Positions 34,545-47,950 are shown, numbered from the stretch's first letter. The stretch: DNA of 64,000 bases from Gorsachius magnificus (GCA_034008185.1 CM067081.1:11283821-11347820); one strand, 5' to 3'. Numbers and translations: made by a program. The notes: generated by a model not told the origin, from the letters alone.

Positions 34545-37500
34545 TTTGAAATATCTGGCAGACAGTTGGGGGAGGTAAAAATGCTTAAAGCCTTGTTCAC
34601 AGAACAACCAAATTTAAATGTTTTTCCAGAGTAAGCAGTTTGCGTGAGAAATAGGGTGACATTTGCAGAAGTTTGTCTAGAGAAACCACTGGTATTATTA
34701 TCAGAAAGCCAAGCTAGGTTGAAACAGCTTTTGCTCTGATTTTTTGATACTCTGTTTATTAACGATCTTCACAGAAGTAGTAGAATAAAATGAAAACATT
34801 TCAGCAAGACAATAGGAGTTTATAGCAAAACTTTAGCCACCTAGTATGTCCTCCCTTAGTTGCCAGAAGTGTTATTTCTCTTAGCGTCGGCTTTTAGCTC
34901 AGCACTTTCTTGCAAGAGGAAATGTCAGTGCAGTTCTGTAACCTATAATCATTTGTCGGGGATGGGGGTAGAAAATGATTAGCTTATAACATTGTAATCT
35001 CATCTGCTCTCTATTTTTGGACAGATTTTGATTAATTTTCCATTAAACGAATTCAGTGGTGTACATTATTATACTGTCATGCTTCCCTGTAGCATGTTAC
35101 CTTTGTCATGTGATTAGCTGTCCTGAGGGCAAGAAACCAATAAAAATGACATTCTTGCTTATTATTTGCACCACTACCCTTTCATAGCCCATCATCAGCC
35201 TATGTGTTGCCTAAGTCAAAAGTTAATTAGAATGACTGCCACTTGTGTCATATAAAAGATGATCATTGTATGTACAGGAGAAGTTATATGTCTCCGTATA
35301 CGCATTTGTCAACAGCTCTGCCAGTTGTGCCTCATTCTTTGTTTTTAGTGATTGCTGTTGATAGGAATATGGGACATTCAACAACCACAAAGGTGGCAGA
35401 ATCAAACGCTCAGGAAATGAGCAACCTGTTCACCATGAACGCGGCGTTTCTCAGGAATGCTTTAATGCTGCTCACCGAAAATTCTTCTTTGTACAAAATC
35501 ATCCTTTTTAAAATTATTTTAAGGTCTTCCATTTTATTTACGTCAATCACTGGAAGAAGATTTGTGAAAAGATAGCAAAGAACAATTCTTAAAATGTGTG
35601 GAAATGAATTGTAAGATAAAAAACTTAATTGCAGTTTAGACTTCAGATTTATTTGAAAAGGGGATAATGATAGTAATTACCCAGTTTGAGTTTTGTAGAA
35701 GGCTAATTAGATCCCAAAAGCATTTGTATGCACAAGGCAAACCATAAATACAAAAGACCATCTGGTCCTTATCAGCTTACAACACTAACACTGTCTGTAA
35801 TTATTTTTTCTATATTGTTTTGATGTTGACATTTTATGATGCAATACATCTAGCCATGGTTAGGGAATAACCTGTAAATGCTTTTTGGTTGTTACTGGGT
35901 TTGGGGTTTTATCCTGCTTTTAAAGACATTGGCTAACTCTAAGAGTGCAGGAAGGCAGTCTAGAGTTTAATCATTTACACTACAAATTGGTCAGCTTTTT
36001 AAACTGAGTTTGATTGTGGGGTTTTTATCCAAATTGTTCCATCTGCTTTTTCCAGCATTCTGGGGTTCAAAAGTAATTTATGAATATGTTGAAAAGGGTT
36101 TATCAGAAAGTGAAGTAGTTTTCAGCTGTACCACAGCAATAGAAGGACCAATTCTGATGCCCTTGTTTAGGGTTTAGAGTCTGCCATCTGGATCTGCCTA
36201 TGGTTTTGCTCCAACGTGAAGTCCTTCTATGGCCTTGTGAAAGTCAGACGTTAGCACTGTGGAGTTACAAGTTTAGCAATTTCTCTGCTTTAGGGACAGC
36301 TCTCCATGCCTCTCTGCTGAGAAGCTTCGTCAGCCTGAGCAGCAGGGATGCCGCAGCAGGATCCCTGCCAGGCTGCAGAGTGGTGCTGAGCTACAGAAGA
36401 AGTCGCAGCAGCAGCTGTGGAAAGGGTTAGTGGGGTCCTGCAAAACATGGGGAGGCAGGACTGGCTCCGAGCCTTGGAGAGATTTTGAACGTGGTCAGGT
36501 CTGAGTGATTTACCAGGGCTACGCTGGAAGACACTGCCAACTGCTCTTAGTGGCATCTTGTGGGTTCTCCGAGTTCTTCTCTAAGAGGAAAATTCTTGTG
36601 CAGAATTTTAATCAATACCTTGTTTATGAAAATTGCCACTGCCTTGATGATTTCTGACAGTTCCCCTCAGTAGCACCCCAACTAAGTGGTCAGTCCTGTT
36701 GGCGCTGCCCAGGGAGCCTCGCAGGCTTCAGGGATCCACCTGAATCCAGTTGCAGATCAGAGACTTGTCATGAAGTTCAGGATTTATTTCACTGATATCA
36801 GAAGTGTTTTAATCCAGTCTCCCTTCACTTCAATCCATGTACCTCATCTGTTGACCACCTGAACGTTGTCTTGGACCCTGCATCAGTCCAAATCTTGAAA
36901 TCTGACAACAGTTCTGTATTTAAAGTAACAATTTTTCTCAAAATTGAGTCTTTTATAAAAAATACTTTGATGCCAGGTGCCTTTACTTCTCTTTGTGCAG
37001 GAGACAGGCTTTTCGTTTCAGATATTTTTCTCTTAGTTGCAGTGCTTGGAATCTAACATCTCTTGTGCTTTAAGCTGTTTCGTTCTTACCATATAATCTC
37101 ATTTAAGAGTGCACAGTCTCTAACCAGACCCAGACCTGTGAGAACTTTCTGTTTTGAAAGGGAAAGGCAGGGAAGGGCACAGCTGTACAAGCAGTGTGAA
37201 CAGGAGTGTTGTGTATGTTTATCCTATATTCTCCATGGGTTTTCCACGTTTTTTTCCATGGTATCTACATGGCCTTTTCTTTTGGAAAAACTGGCCTGTG
37301 TGGGTACTGAGAATCTCATTCTGCTTGTGCAAGGTTTAACCTGCATGCCTCATCATACCCCATGCAATCCTGGTGTCCAGCCTCATACACCTTGTGTAGG
37401 TAGCCATCAGCCTCCCTGGCCACAGCATCACGCTCTGCCTCTCCCCACAGTCCCCATCCCATAACCATCCGAGGAAGGGGTATCCCCTGTCTTAGCCTGG

Positions 37501-37718
37501 GGGTGAAAGAGTCTTTATGCTATCCACGCCATGAAATGTGGCTTTGGGTAAAGAAGTTGAAAATCTGTATCCGCATAGGAGCATTTGTTTATTTAAATAG
37601 CAAAACATGACGGGAAAATGAGTATGTTTTGCAGGAAGGGTGTGTTGTTTAAAAGTATTTTTAATTGCTTAGACACACTGATGGAAGTTTTTGTACACTA
37701 GCTACAAACTACCTTTGA

Positions 37719-37737
37719 TTTTTTTTTTTTTTTTTTT
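37719..37737. repeat. Poly(T) run of 19
   Basis: An uninterrupted T run. The sequence on its left shows no reverse-complemented retrocopy that would make it a poly(A) tail. Confidence 0.85.
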
Positions 37738-38719
37738 ACCAGAGACAAGATTTGAAGTAGTCAGTGTTCCTTCAGTAACTGCCATTGAGCATCCTAAAAT
37801 TTCACGTGTAATCTCAGCATATTCACATGAGAACTGCCTACTCTCCCCATGCAAAGCCATGACCCAGATCTTTTGGCTGTTGAACCCGACTCATATCAAT
37901 TTTGTGTGACCACAGTGTTGTAAAGCACTGAGCACAAATCAGATAGCCAGCCCCTGGAAGTGACCCAAAGTCTGTAGCTAGGGGCTGTATCTGGGGAAAA
38001 CAACAATTTTATCACATAGAAGGGTGGGACTTCTCAAACCTTGACTACCTGCAGCCCTGTTACCATGTGTGGCATCCAAAAGGTTAAGCTGTGCAGTAGG
38101 AGCCACAATGGGTGAGTTTGCTTCCTCATATAGACTGTCAGAAAAAAAAAAAAAAGCACACCAGTGTTTTACTACTAAAATAGCTTTGGGGATTTTCGCG
38201 GAGTCACCTTGTTTAAGTTTTATAACTATAGGAAATTACTTGGGACTAGTCTTGAAAGTAGTGTTGTGCCTGTGAGATGGATGGGCCTTTGGGGTGATCA
38301 AAGCACATGCTGTGTGCCTGAGGCTAGTGCTGGTGCTGGGAAGGAGGATCCAAACTGTATGGCAAAACCTTCCCTTTTGTTGTCCCCTTCTTCCTGAGGT
38401 CATTCCAACTCTCCCAGCAAGCATCCGAGCATCCAGTGCCTGCTTCCTGCTCAACTGAATCCCCAGATCTGCATGTGCTTCCTCCAGACCACAGAAAACG
38501 TGGCTTAATTGGGGTTTTTGTGTGTGAAATGAACACCTGGGGTGGGATTGCTCAACCAAATATGGACCTCTAAAAAGTCAGTATTTCTGGAGCTAGGCTC
38601 CGTTGGCTGTGAAGGGATGCACGGGTGGTTACTCCACTGGAAAGTAATTATTATACACTTAGGCAACAGGAAATCTGCTTCTGTTGACTAGTCACTAGAG
38701 GCCAGTCCCAGAAAATGTC

Positions 38720-38790
38720 TTGATTGCCTAAAATGAGACTTAGAATTTAGATACCTAAATCTAATATTACAGTCCCAAAAGCCTTAATTG
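38720..38790. repeat. Possible ancient gcctaaa/tttagg repeat
   Basis: ttgcctaaaatgagacttag followed by tttagatacctaaatc resembles the same palindrome-rich amniote repeat suspected at 11.96, 43.5 and 47.9 kb. It is short and worn. Confidence 0.3.
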
Positions 38791-39893
38791 CTTACACACA
38801 ACCCTGAGGTCTTTTCAGCTTTTCAGTACTTTTACATTAATACTGAATGCTCCCACCGCCCCAAAGCCTTGAGATTTTCTTTCCTGGATCACCATGGTCT
38901 CAACAGGACTGATCAGCCTGCATTGTAATTCACGTATAAAATTAGATGGGCTTGATCCAGAAAAGTTTCTCTGAGTGTAAGGAACACCCATTGATAGGGT
39001 TGGGCTCCCTGCACCTTGTCATTGCCTTACTACTTTTGAAGATGGCTGTAGGAAGGACAGGGGGCGTCTGTCTTTGATGGATTAATGGTGTGGCTACAGT
39101 ACTTACCCAGAAAGCTTAATGTTCTCTTGCCCCAAAGATTCAAGATGACATGTCTCCTCTTCAGGAGATGAGTGTACTAGGCAAGAGGCATTATGATGAC
39201 TGCTGCACTCTTCCTTTTTTTCTGTCTCTCAGTGCAAAATAGAATTCATTATTTTCTAATGGAAGGAGAGAAGTAATGCAAAGCAAGCTTTGCAAAGAGA
39301 GCAAGAGAAAATATGATTTCCCATTGCAGTGTTATGAGCATTTATCTGGGAGGGGATGGTCCAGTCCCTCTACTCTGCTATTGAGGCATCTTTGGTGTTT
39401 CTTAATGAACCACAACTAGATTAAAATGGCTAACATAAAATCGGAGGATTTTCAAGGTGAGGTTCTCCATGAATTAGCTCCTAGGTTGTTGATCCAGTTC
39501 CAGCTTTCTTTCAGAGCCAATAAAACTTAGATATTTTGTTTTGCTGTGGTGCAGTGCCCATAGGAGGAACAAGTAGGTTTCTTTGTGTTTCCACATACAT
39601 GTCTTGAGGTTTGGGTTGGCTGTTCTCTGAGGAGGTAGAACGTAAGGTTCTGGATTCACCCCTCAGGCAAAGTCAGGAGCACAGGACTGGCCATCCCTGC
39701 TGGTGTCCACTAGTGCTGAGACTTCTACTTGTCATCGTTGGTAGATTCACCAGCACCTTCCTGAATTTGCAGCGTCTCTCCTGTCTACAGCTGCTGATTT
39801 TCCTGAAATATATAACAAGTTATATCAAATCAGTATCATTGAGACCTGTACTCCTCTGCTAAATTTTGTTGAAATTACCTAATAAAAGTGATT

Positions 39894-39949
39894 GAGGGCT
39901 TTTATCAGGCAGTGCAAAAGCCATCGAGGGCATTTATCAGGCAGCGCAA
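39894..39949. repeat. Two-copy tandem repeat, period 32 bp
   Basis: gagggcttttatcaggcagt...gcaa (39894-39917) recurs at 39926-39949 with two substitutions. The unit is a local duplication in otherwise unique DNA. Confidence 0.9.
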
Positions 39950-40539
39950 TCTTGTCATCCTGTTACCTCAGAAAAAAAGGCTAAACTAAGGGTACATTAA
40001 GGAGCGAATATCAGTCTTCCTGTAGCACTTAGATGTCAACAAGAGGAGAAGGGAAGCGGATTTCACGTCTTGGTTTAGTTAATACAGCTACAATCTATTA
40101 AGTTTCATTACCAATTTTGATTTGATGTGATGATTTGACCCTGGCGGTCAAATCCTGTAAATAAAGCAATGCTAGTTTACTTAAATTTCTGTCTAACTGG
40201 AGCACTAAATTGTAGCATTATGACCTATTATCTAGCATTACTGTTCAGTGACGGTTTGGGGGAAAGATCTCCTTCCAGATATAATTTATTACTTCTTTGT
40301 CTTGCTAAACTCTTTGAGTGACATTCAGACTTCAAGAGAGCCAATTATATTGCTTCTCATAATAGACATATCCCTTCACAGAGCCTTTTAGTAGTACTTA
40401 GGATTTCTTGACTGCATTTGTCTTTTATCTGTGAAGCTTACTTTCAATCTCACTTCCACTTTGCTGCTGGAGATAATCCCCGGAATCAGACTTTTCCTTT
40501 CACTCCCATACCCCACTCCCTCTACCTTGATTTTCTTGC

Positions 40540-40690
40540 AGAATTTGCCGTCGGCTGAGGGATGTCAGCCGTGGCTGTGGCTGCGGGAGCTGAAGCCTGG
40601 TGCGGTTATAAGAACAGTCGGGAGCGCGAAGGCGGCTCGCACCATTGCAGCCCCCCTTGCTATAGCCCTTGTTAAAACCCCGGTTCACCT
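40540..40690. promoter_or_regulatory. CpG-rich patch, possible regulatory element
   Basis: I count about 11 CpG in 130-150 bp, many in the run gtcgggagcgcgaaggcggc, whereas the sequence on both sides is nearly CpG-free. A ttataag lies just upstream of the densest part. It is too short for a classical CpG island. It could be a small promoter, an unmethylated enhancer or a GC-rich remnant. No coding exon is evident. Confidence 0.35.
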
Positions 40691-43504
40691 GCCCCATTGC
40701 TTACACCAGTTGTCATCAGTTGGCTGACTCCAGGCTGTCTGACTTTGTGTCTTCCTCTCTCATCAGCTGCTTGATAGCTTGCTGATCTGTTTTGTTTGCA
40801 ACGTGATAGGTTTGAGCATACTGTATTATTTATAAATGTTTGGTAATTTTCTGTGTCAGTGATGTATTCTTTGGGGCTGCTTCAGTCTTTCAAAAACAGG
40901 CTTGACACAACATCTCTTTGTCTCGTCATTAGAGCATTCCCAGCCGGTTACTCTATGTACTTGCTTCCACTTGCTGCCGTTTTAAAAATGTTCTTGAGGG
41001 CTTGTGCTGAATGATTAATTAAAATTTCATTAGGATTCTAGGTCTAATTTTCATCTGAGTTACAATAGCATGAATGGGAAGTGGCCGCAGAGGAGTCAGT
41101 GGAGCTAGGCTAGTATAAAATTGGAGAATGAGGGCCGTTGTCTTCAGTTACATTATCACAGGGTAAATTTTACTGAAGAGTTTGCCTACAAAACCTAACA
41201 ATTTGGAAATAGCTTTTTTTGTCCAATCACCTTTCCGTTGGTTTTGTTACTAAATTTACTGTATTTATATTTAATGCCCCAGAGTCCAATCTCAAGATGT
41301 GCTGATCCACCTACAGCTTTTCTCAAACTTGTGTCTCATGTTTTGCACCTGAATCAATAAGATTACCTGCAGTGTATTCTGCATTATGTAAGGATTAACA
41401 CATCTTCAGAGAGAGGAGGAGAGTAGTGTCTCCTAACCCCTAGTTCTGTCCCTTTGGAAAGATGGGTTGACCTTTCTGAAGCCCAGTGGCTCTGGCTCAG
41501 AGCTGCCCTTACAGGGTTGCAAAAGGATTTGCCTTAGGGAAGACCTGCAGAGGAGCTATAACTCAGCCTGTTACCTACCCCAGTCTGCCTTTTTGCTTCT
41601 CTCCACCTTCTCCCTACTGTCCAGGTAGGTGCAAATATAATTTCAGCTTCTAATAGAGATCCCCAGAGTAGCTTTCAGTGAGCTGATGGCTAGCTACATT
41701 GTCCAGCCATGATAGGTCCTTACTTGCATAGGTGCAAGCATAAAATACATTAAGTCCTCCTGAAAAATTGAAGAAACTTGGCCCATATGGCTACAACTCA
41801 CCCACTTTTGTACGTTCCTGTGTGTGAGAGAGTGAAAGAAAATATTCTGTGCAAAGACTGAAAAACAAGCTTTGTAGATTTGAAAGCTTAGAGTCAGGTT
41901 TGTGTAAATCCTTCCCGTTGGTCCATGGTGTATGTCATGTTGCACTGAATAACTGCCTTGGTGTCTTTATAGTACTGGTAGTTAATAAAGCTTTCTTGTA
42001 TGCTGTTCAAATCCATCTTAGGTAAGAATTATTTTTACAGGAAAAGAGATATGGAAAGTTGTGTTCACAGATCTGGGGATGGACTCATGGTCACTTCTCT
42101 TTATAGTCCAGTCTTTAGTAGAAAAAGAGATTGTCCACTAAAAACTGATACTGCCAAAAGAAGACATTCACCTCCTAATTTTGCTGTCAGAAGTATACAT
42201 GTGAAGACATATTAATGGTATTTTCATGACCTTTTAATTTTTGTCTATAAAAGGGATAGCTTGGCAACTTCAGAGGAAGAAGCAGATTTCTGTAATACTT
42301 CTTTTTGAGGGCAGAATAAATTGAGTTATTCCTCAGCTTAACTAAACAAGCAAAGAGTGCATTAGGAATAAGGAGAACAAAAGATGCCCAAGAATTATCT
42401 CATATGACCAGATGGGTAAGCAGAAGTGTAGATCGCGGATAAACTTATGCTGAGAAAATATCATCTCGTTTGCAAACAGGCACTGAATAGGGTGCCTGTG
42501 AAACTACTGAGAAAAGATGTGCTTGATCCCCAAATTTAAATGACAGCAGCTTTGATTACTCCTTGGAGCTACCCAAGCGAAGGAGGAACTGATGCAGTTG
42601 TCAGCCTGATCACTAACTAACTGGACCCATCATGTTCTGACAGGTGTATCAGATACAGATGCTTGTAAAATTGTCTTAATAGAAGAGTCAGACTGGTCTA
42701 TCTGATCCATCAGCTGCCTCATGTGTGGAGAGGCCACCATCACCATTGCTTCTCCTTGCTCTCCTGCCATCCTTGTTCAGCAGAGAAGCCTGATATATTC
42801 CCCACAAGACCTGTAAAGGTTGTAGCCTCAGAGCTCTGTTATTGCATTTGTTACATGCATGTGTATACAGATTTCTTAGTATTTTTCTTGTCTGGATTAT
42901 CCCTCTTTTCTACCCAAAGAGGAGCAATAGTTATAGCTGTTCTGCCCCACTCTGCCCCATTTTAGGTGCTTCCCAAGTTGTCTAAAGAGCAGCAGCAGCC
43001 AGACTGTCATATCACCTCAATGTCCGTAAAGATCACTCAGGAGCCTTCAACTTGTATTTCCTCTTCCTCTGGCAGCTGTGGATTTCCTTCCACTTTTTCA
43101 TTGCCTGCAGAGGTGGACGCTCTTGCCTGGACCTCTCGCAGCTGGAGTCACAAGTACTGTGTGTGAAGAAGTGGCTCTAGCAGTAAGCCTGCTCCTCTAC
43201 AATAGATGTCTTCCAGCTGTGGATAGTCCTTCCCTGTTGGCTTTGGTCAGTAGCCAGAGAAGTCACCATGTGGTTGCGAAGCGTCAGACAAGAAGCACAA
43301 ACTTACCTTCATCGATTAATGGGAGGGACACCATATCTGGTAAAATCTGTACCTGACCTCAGCATGAAAAGAAGATTTTAGCAGATAGGACTGACTCCTA
43401 AGAGTTACAGCCCTGTGCCAAATTTAAACACACAAGTATTATCTATCCTTATTTTAAAGTCATTAGTTAAATTCAGACTGATTATGAAAATAGTTCATTA
43501 TGGA

Positions 43505-43650
43505 ATAGTTACTTCAGTTTAGGGGCACCCAAAATGAAACAATGAATAGAGATCTGATTTCAGAAGATGCTGTTCTTCAGTCTTATAAACACCTGACTTC
43601 TTTAAGGTACCCCCATTTGTAGCACCCCAAATTATTATGTCTGAAAATTA
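43505..43650. repeat. Possible ancient amniote repeat
   Basis: ttaggggcacccaaaatgaa, gatctgatttcagaagatgc and gtagcaccccaaattattat, then gtctgaaaatta, follow the order of an old repeat I know from its 'gatttTcagagatgctgagcac' and 'ggcacccaaa...tgaaaa' blocks. The match is by memory and imperfect. No family is named. Confidence 0.4.
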
Positions 43651-45034
43651 GAAGTAGTAACTGAAATACAGCTTTGTCCCTTATGCCTAAAAGCATAAGC
43701 ACTCAAAATGTCCTGCTGAGCCTTAACTTCAATCACCTATAACTCCTGCAGGTGCAGATGTGTTTGCTTGGCAAGCTGGCTCAGAGGGAGACATTGCCAG
43801 CATGCGATGTGCTGCTTCCATTCAAGGCTGTGGTCTGTTCTAGTTTGTAGTAATAATTTGACCTAGGTGTTTATGTGGACTTTGTATGGATGTGGAAGAG
43901 AATGGAGCTAGATGCAAGCCCTGGTTACCGGTGATTGCTTTTCTGGCCTTTGGCTCTGATCTGTGAAGGTAGAAACCTCATCAGCACCTCAAGTCTTACT
44001 CCTATGCTAAGGAACGTGATGAGATTTGACAAGACAGGCATGGATGACTGATCATTTATCCCTTTGCCAACTAGCTATTGAGTTGTTGTGGCAGACCCAA
44101 AACTCAAATTAAAATTTGGCTCACATAAGTCCAGTGTACTGTTCGCTATCTTCTTTCTCAGAGATGTTTTGGAGAGAGGAATTATCATTTCTTTCTCATG
44201 GGTCTAGCATCTACCCAGGCTTTGCTCATTTCTGTAAAATAGGTCTGCAATATCAGGATGGTCATGTGTGAAACTGTTCTCAGAGCTGCCAGTTTGAAAA
44301 ATGGTGATGGCTAAAATGCCACTTTCACATCAAGTATTGACCATTTGTGTAAGCAAGAAATAAATGTTCCTGAAAGATATTTCTCAGTTGTTGCTGGAAG
44401 TGACACAGATTTTGTCCAGTTTCCTACGTTGTGTCTGTAAATGAATCTAGTATTCGGTTGTTTGGAGAGGATAGGAAATATATGGTCATATTTTATTTCT
44501 ATTTAATATAGTGCATAACCTTTGGAAGGACGCCATCCCATGCTACATGACCTGCACTCCACGCACATGTGCAGATGCAGGCACTGTGCAGCAAAGTACA
44601 GTAACCAAACTCCTAAGCTGCTGTTGTAGGAGGGGGAGTTTTGGCTATTGATTTCATTGGCACAGAGAGGAGGTCAGCTGTTAAGTGTTTCAATTTACTC
44701 GTAAATTGTTTTATTATCCTGTTGTCTTGTAATACTTGAACAATCGTCATTGCTGCAAATTGATGGTATTCCCATATCCTGGGTTTACAGCAGAAACAGG
44801 AGAAGTGGAGGAGAGGATATGCTGGGAAGTTGGTAAGAGGGAAATAACTTGGAGTTGTTCTTCTTGAAATATTTACTGCCTTTCACAGATTTTTTATGGG
44901 CTTCAGGAGAAATTTGAATGAGGTGTTAGGTTGAAAACTGAACTGAGAGGCTGTTCCTTATGTAGGGGAAGATGGTATAAGGGAATGAACTGTTTGACAG
45001 CTGGACTATGACTTGTGATGGATAATTTTTACAG

Positions 45035-45275
45035 GAGAGTGCGAATCCCCTTCGCCTTTGCCAGCTGCTCAAAATACAGGACTGGACATGCAGGGGGCCA
45101 CTGCCCGTGTCTCTGTCCCTGTGCTTGGTGCGGGTGGATGGGGATCATGTGGGCCGCTTCTGCTCCTGCCTCCGGACCCTCCAAGGAGCCAGGGCAGAGG
45201 GAGCCGTGCCGGGCTGTGTTACTGTCATGGGTGCAGGGTGGGTGGCTGCCTCCGGGACACTCAGGGAAGCGTGGG
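45035..45275 (+). other. Candidate 241-bp exon bounded by splice-like sites
   Basis: gataatttttacag ends at 45034 (an acceptor with a short pyrimidine tract) and a good donor, gtaagt, begins at 45276 after gcgtggg. The interval is clearly GC-richer than its surroundings. All three forward frames are open over much of it, so openness is no evidence of coding. No protein motif is recognised. It might be a non-coding RNA exon or chance. Confidence 0.2.
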
Positions 45276-45659
45276 GTAAGTTGGACTCAGGAGTATGTGT
45301 CTGAGCCACGGTGCCTCCTGGAGCTTCTCTCCGTGGGGTGCAGGTTGTGTTCAAGTCCTTCCTCAGGGCTTGGCTTACAGGCACTATCCAGCCTATGAAA
45401 AGTAATTAAAACATAGCGAGTAATCCACCCTGGCAACCCTGGTAGGCTTGCAGAAAGAACTCTGCAAATAAATTATTGCTCTTCAGCATCAGCTTGTATC
45501 CACCTCGTAAACCCATTCCTGTGCTCGGCATGGGGAAAGAAATAAAATAGCATTTAACTAAAGGCTAGGGTTTTGTGGTGTGGGGTTTTTTTCACTCTAA
45601 AAGTTCAGTTATTTTTACCTAACGAACAACATTATTACCCCTATAACTCTCTCTGTGTT

Positions 45660-45870
45660 GGCACCGGGGCTCTGCGTCGCCGGTGTCTGACAGCTTGCTA
45701 ATAATGCAGCGTGGTACGAGCACGTCCTGTGCCAGCAGCGATTACTGCGAGCAGGCGGCAGCGCGATGACAGCCTTGAGAAGCGGCAAGCACAATCTGAG
45801 AGGTGACATCGGAGGGAATTTCCCAATTATTTCTGCTTCGTTATGCTTAGGGTGACGGGAAGGTCACATG
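45660..45870. promoter_or_regulatory. CpG-rich patch followed by AT-rich sequence
   Basis: About 12 CpG fall in 45661-45790 (for example gcgtcgccggtg, gagcaggcggcagcgcgatg). An AT-rich segment with taataaac and ttaatttt motifs starts within 170 bp. Strong local CpG retention suggests an unmethylated or constrained element. It does not extend far enough for a classical island. Confidence 0.35.
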
Positions 45871-47849
45871 GCAAACGCACTCCTGCCCAAAAGGTGCAGG
45901 TCACCTTTTTCAGACTTTTCAAAATAGTCCCTTTATAATTAGGGGATGTGATTTAATTTTATTATAATTTTTAAGAGATAATAAACTATTGACAGCTGAG
46001 GTTGCAGGCTGAATTTAGCCATAATCACAACCACAGATGCCTGTGTTTTCACACAAGTAACTGTACTCATTAAGTCTTCCTGTATAAACAGCTAAACCTC
46101 AGGACTAAATTGCCAAAAGAAACCAAGACTTCTGAATACCAGCATGCTGCTGCCCAGGGACCCACCGAATATATCTGAATGGGCAAGGGGAGAGAGGGGA
46201 GAAGAGCAAGGAGTGGTGAGGACAGCTTTTGCGGTGGTGCTGCTGGCCGTGAAGGATGGGATTAATCTTATTTAATGTCACCATTTCAGAGTTAGGCATT
46301 TGTGCTAAGCAGACTCATCTGTAGGTAGAGGAGGGAGAGTGGTGGTCCAGACTGCTGAGTGGCTGCCTCCTGTGCCTCTTACAGCAGAAACCTGGATTAC
46401 AGGCTTAGGCAGGACACCCAGATTTACCTAGCCAAAACTAGACAGGATGACTTTCAGACTATGTGGTGTTTGGCATCATATCAGTTGAAATATTAATCCT
46501 ATTTCTGTGATAGCGTGGTGTTGCTATGGTGTAGCTCTCATAAAATTACTGGAAAGGTGGGGGGTTTTCCCCATTAGAAGATGTTTTAATATAGAGCTAT
46601 CAAGCTTCATTTAAGGCTGTACCATTCCTGCGGAAGGGGCAGCGTGGAGCAAGAACGGAGATAGAATATCTCCTGCCTGTGGCTGATGCATCTCTCAGAC
46701 CCCTCTCCAAAGCCAACCCTTTGTCCCTTTCCTTGGGATATCAGGGCAGGGAGAAAGCGAACAGTTCCCACTCAGGAACTGCTGTCATCAGTGGCTCTGT
46801 ACTGGGAAGGGCAGGAGAACAGATGTATCTGCCTGCAGCCCTGAGCACGCCCTCAGCCAAGGGCTAGTTGGGGTCTAAATCAGCTCCTTAGTCCTTCCAA
46901 ATTGGACATATTGCACAGCCAGGGGATGACAGTACTACAGAAACCAAATATGTATCAGCCAGGAAACCCTTTCTGCAAGGAGGATTTGCAGTTGGTGACG
47001 TGCCACGGAGTTATGTATCACTGTATAAGGCACAGGAGAACCTGAGTCTTTTTCTCCCCCCATTAAAAATGCCCTGTACAAGTTTGAATTTTGAGGGGTG
47101 GAAAAACATAATGTAAAGTACTTCTTTGGTCTTTTGAGAGTAGCAGCCCCAATTCCTTTTCTACAGCTCACGGTCCTCTGGGCTGGGCAACGCGCTCAGA
47201 CAGCTTCTTCTGTGCAGCAGCTTTTATCCCATTGGGATTCTGGGATACAAGGGCTGTGGGAATTTGGACTGCATCAAGGTATGAAGAGAGACTATTAGAC
47301 AGTGCAGTGGGATCCTCAAATCCAAACTCCTAATTTTAGAGAAAAAATATGGAAATTAAAAACACTGTAATGAAGAGGTGTGGGGTTTTTTCACAAAAAA
47401 ACACAAATGTTGGAAAGCTGAGATTCAGTGAGAAAAGCACTTCATCTGATGCCCAATTTTGTCAAAAACACTTGTGAGGGTGGCTATCATTGGTGCTGAG
47501 CAGTATAGGAAGGTGTTAATTAGCACAGCTTGATGTTAGGTAAGGTCTGGAAAACAGGTCATATAAGATGAAAATGAAATTAAGGTCACTGAAAGTAGGA
47601 ACCCAAATTGTTCCTCAACGATTGTCCCCATCATCGTGTTTCAGGAACATGCAAGCAAAGTAACATTTTCTCCCTCAAACTGGGAGAAAAGCACTCCAGA
47701 TTGTGGGTGTGGAGTGCTAAATGAGAAGCCCTGGGATACCTGAGGCATCCACAGGACCTACAGGAGAACCAAGTCTCTCCAGTGCTGCAGCGGGTGGCCA
47801 AGAGAAGTACCCAAAGCCCTGGGAGCTTATGTTTAGGCAACCAAGTTAA

Positions 47850-47950
47850 ACATGTACTGATGAGCCCCCTACCTCACATGCAGACACCTAAATTTACATG
47901 TCTTAATCTCAAGGTGAGTCCCATCTGATGCTTCACATTTCGTGAATTAC
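47850..47950. repeat. Possible ancient amniote repeat
   Basis: cagacacctaaatttacatg then tcttaatctcaaggtgagtc matches, block for block, an old repeat with 'gacacctaaatttagacgtcttaatct'-like sequence that I know from amniote DNA. Boundaries are unclear. Confidence 0.45.

Larger units (their letters stand above)
32286..40539. other. Mostly unique DNA, no gene recognised
   Basis: Short repeats are listed separately. One open stretch at 35243-35575 (110 codons) follows a polypyrimidine-AG at about 35348 but matches no family I know. The part at 34.15-34.33 kb (ggtgcctaattttag, later gaatttaggtgtctgg) may be another worn ancient repeat. Otherwise I see only single-copy-looking sequence. Confidence 0.55.
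40691..45659. other. Unique DNA, no gene recognised
   Basis: A candidate exon at 45035 and an ancient-repeat relic at 43.5 kb are listed separately. The rest shows no mobile element, RNA gene or known coding motif. Confidence 0.55.

Noticed and set aside
35243..35575. 110-codon ORF after a polypyrimidine-AG
   Set aside because: No recognised domain, no donor site, and the tail is low-complexity Ile/Lys/Phe typical of AT-rich chance ORFs.
39345..39385. CR1-like phrase (ccagtccctctactctgct)
   Set aside because: It matches the VPLYSA part of CR1 ORF2 for only about 20-25 bp and the flanks show no CR1 sequence, so chance is likely.
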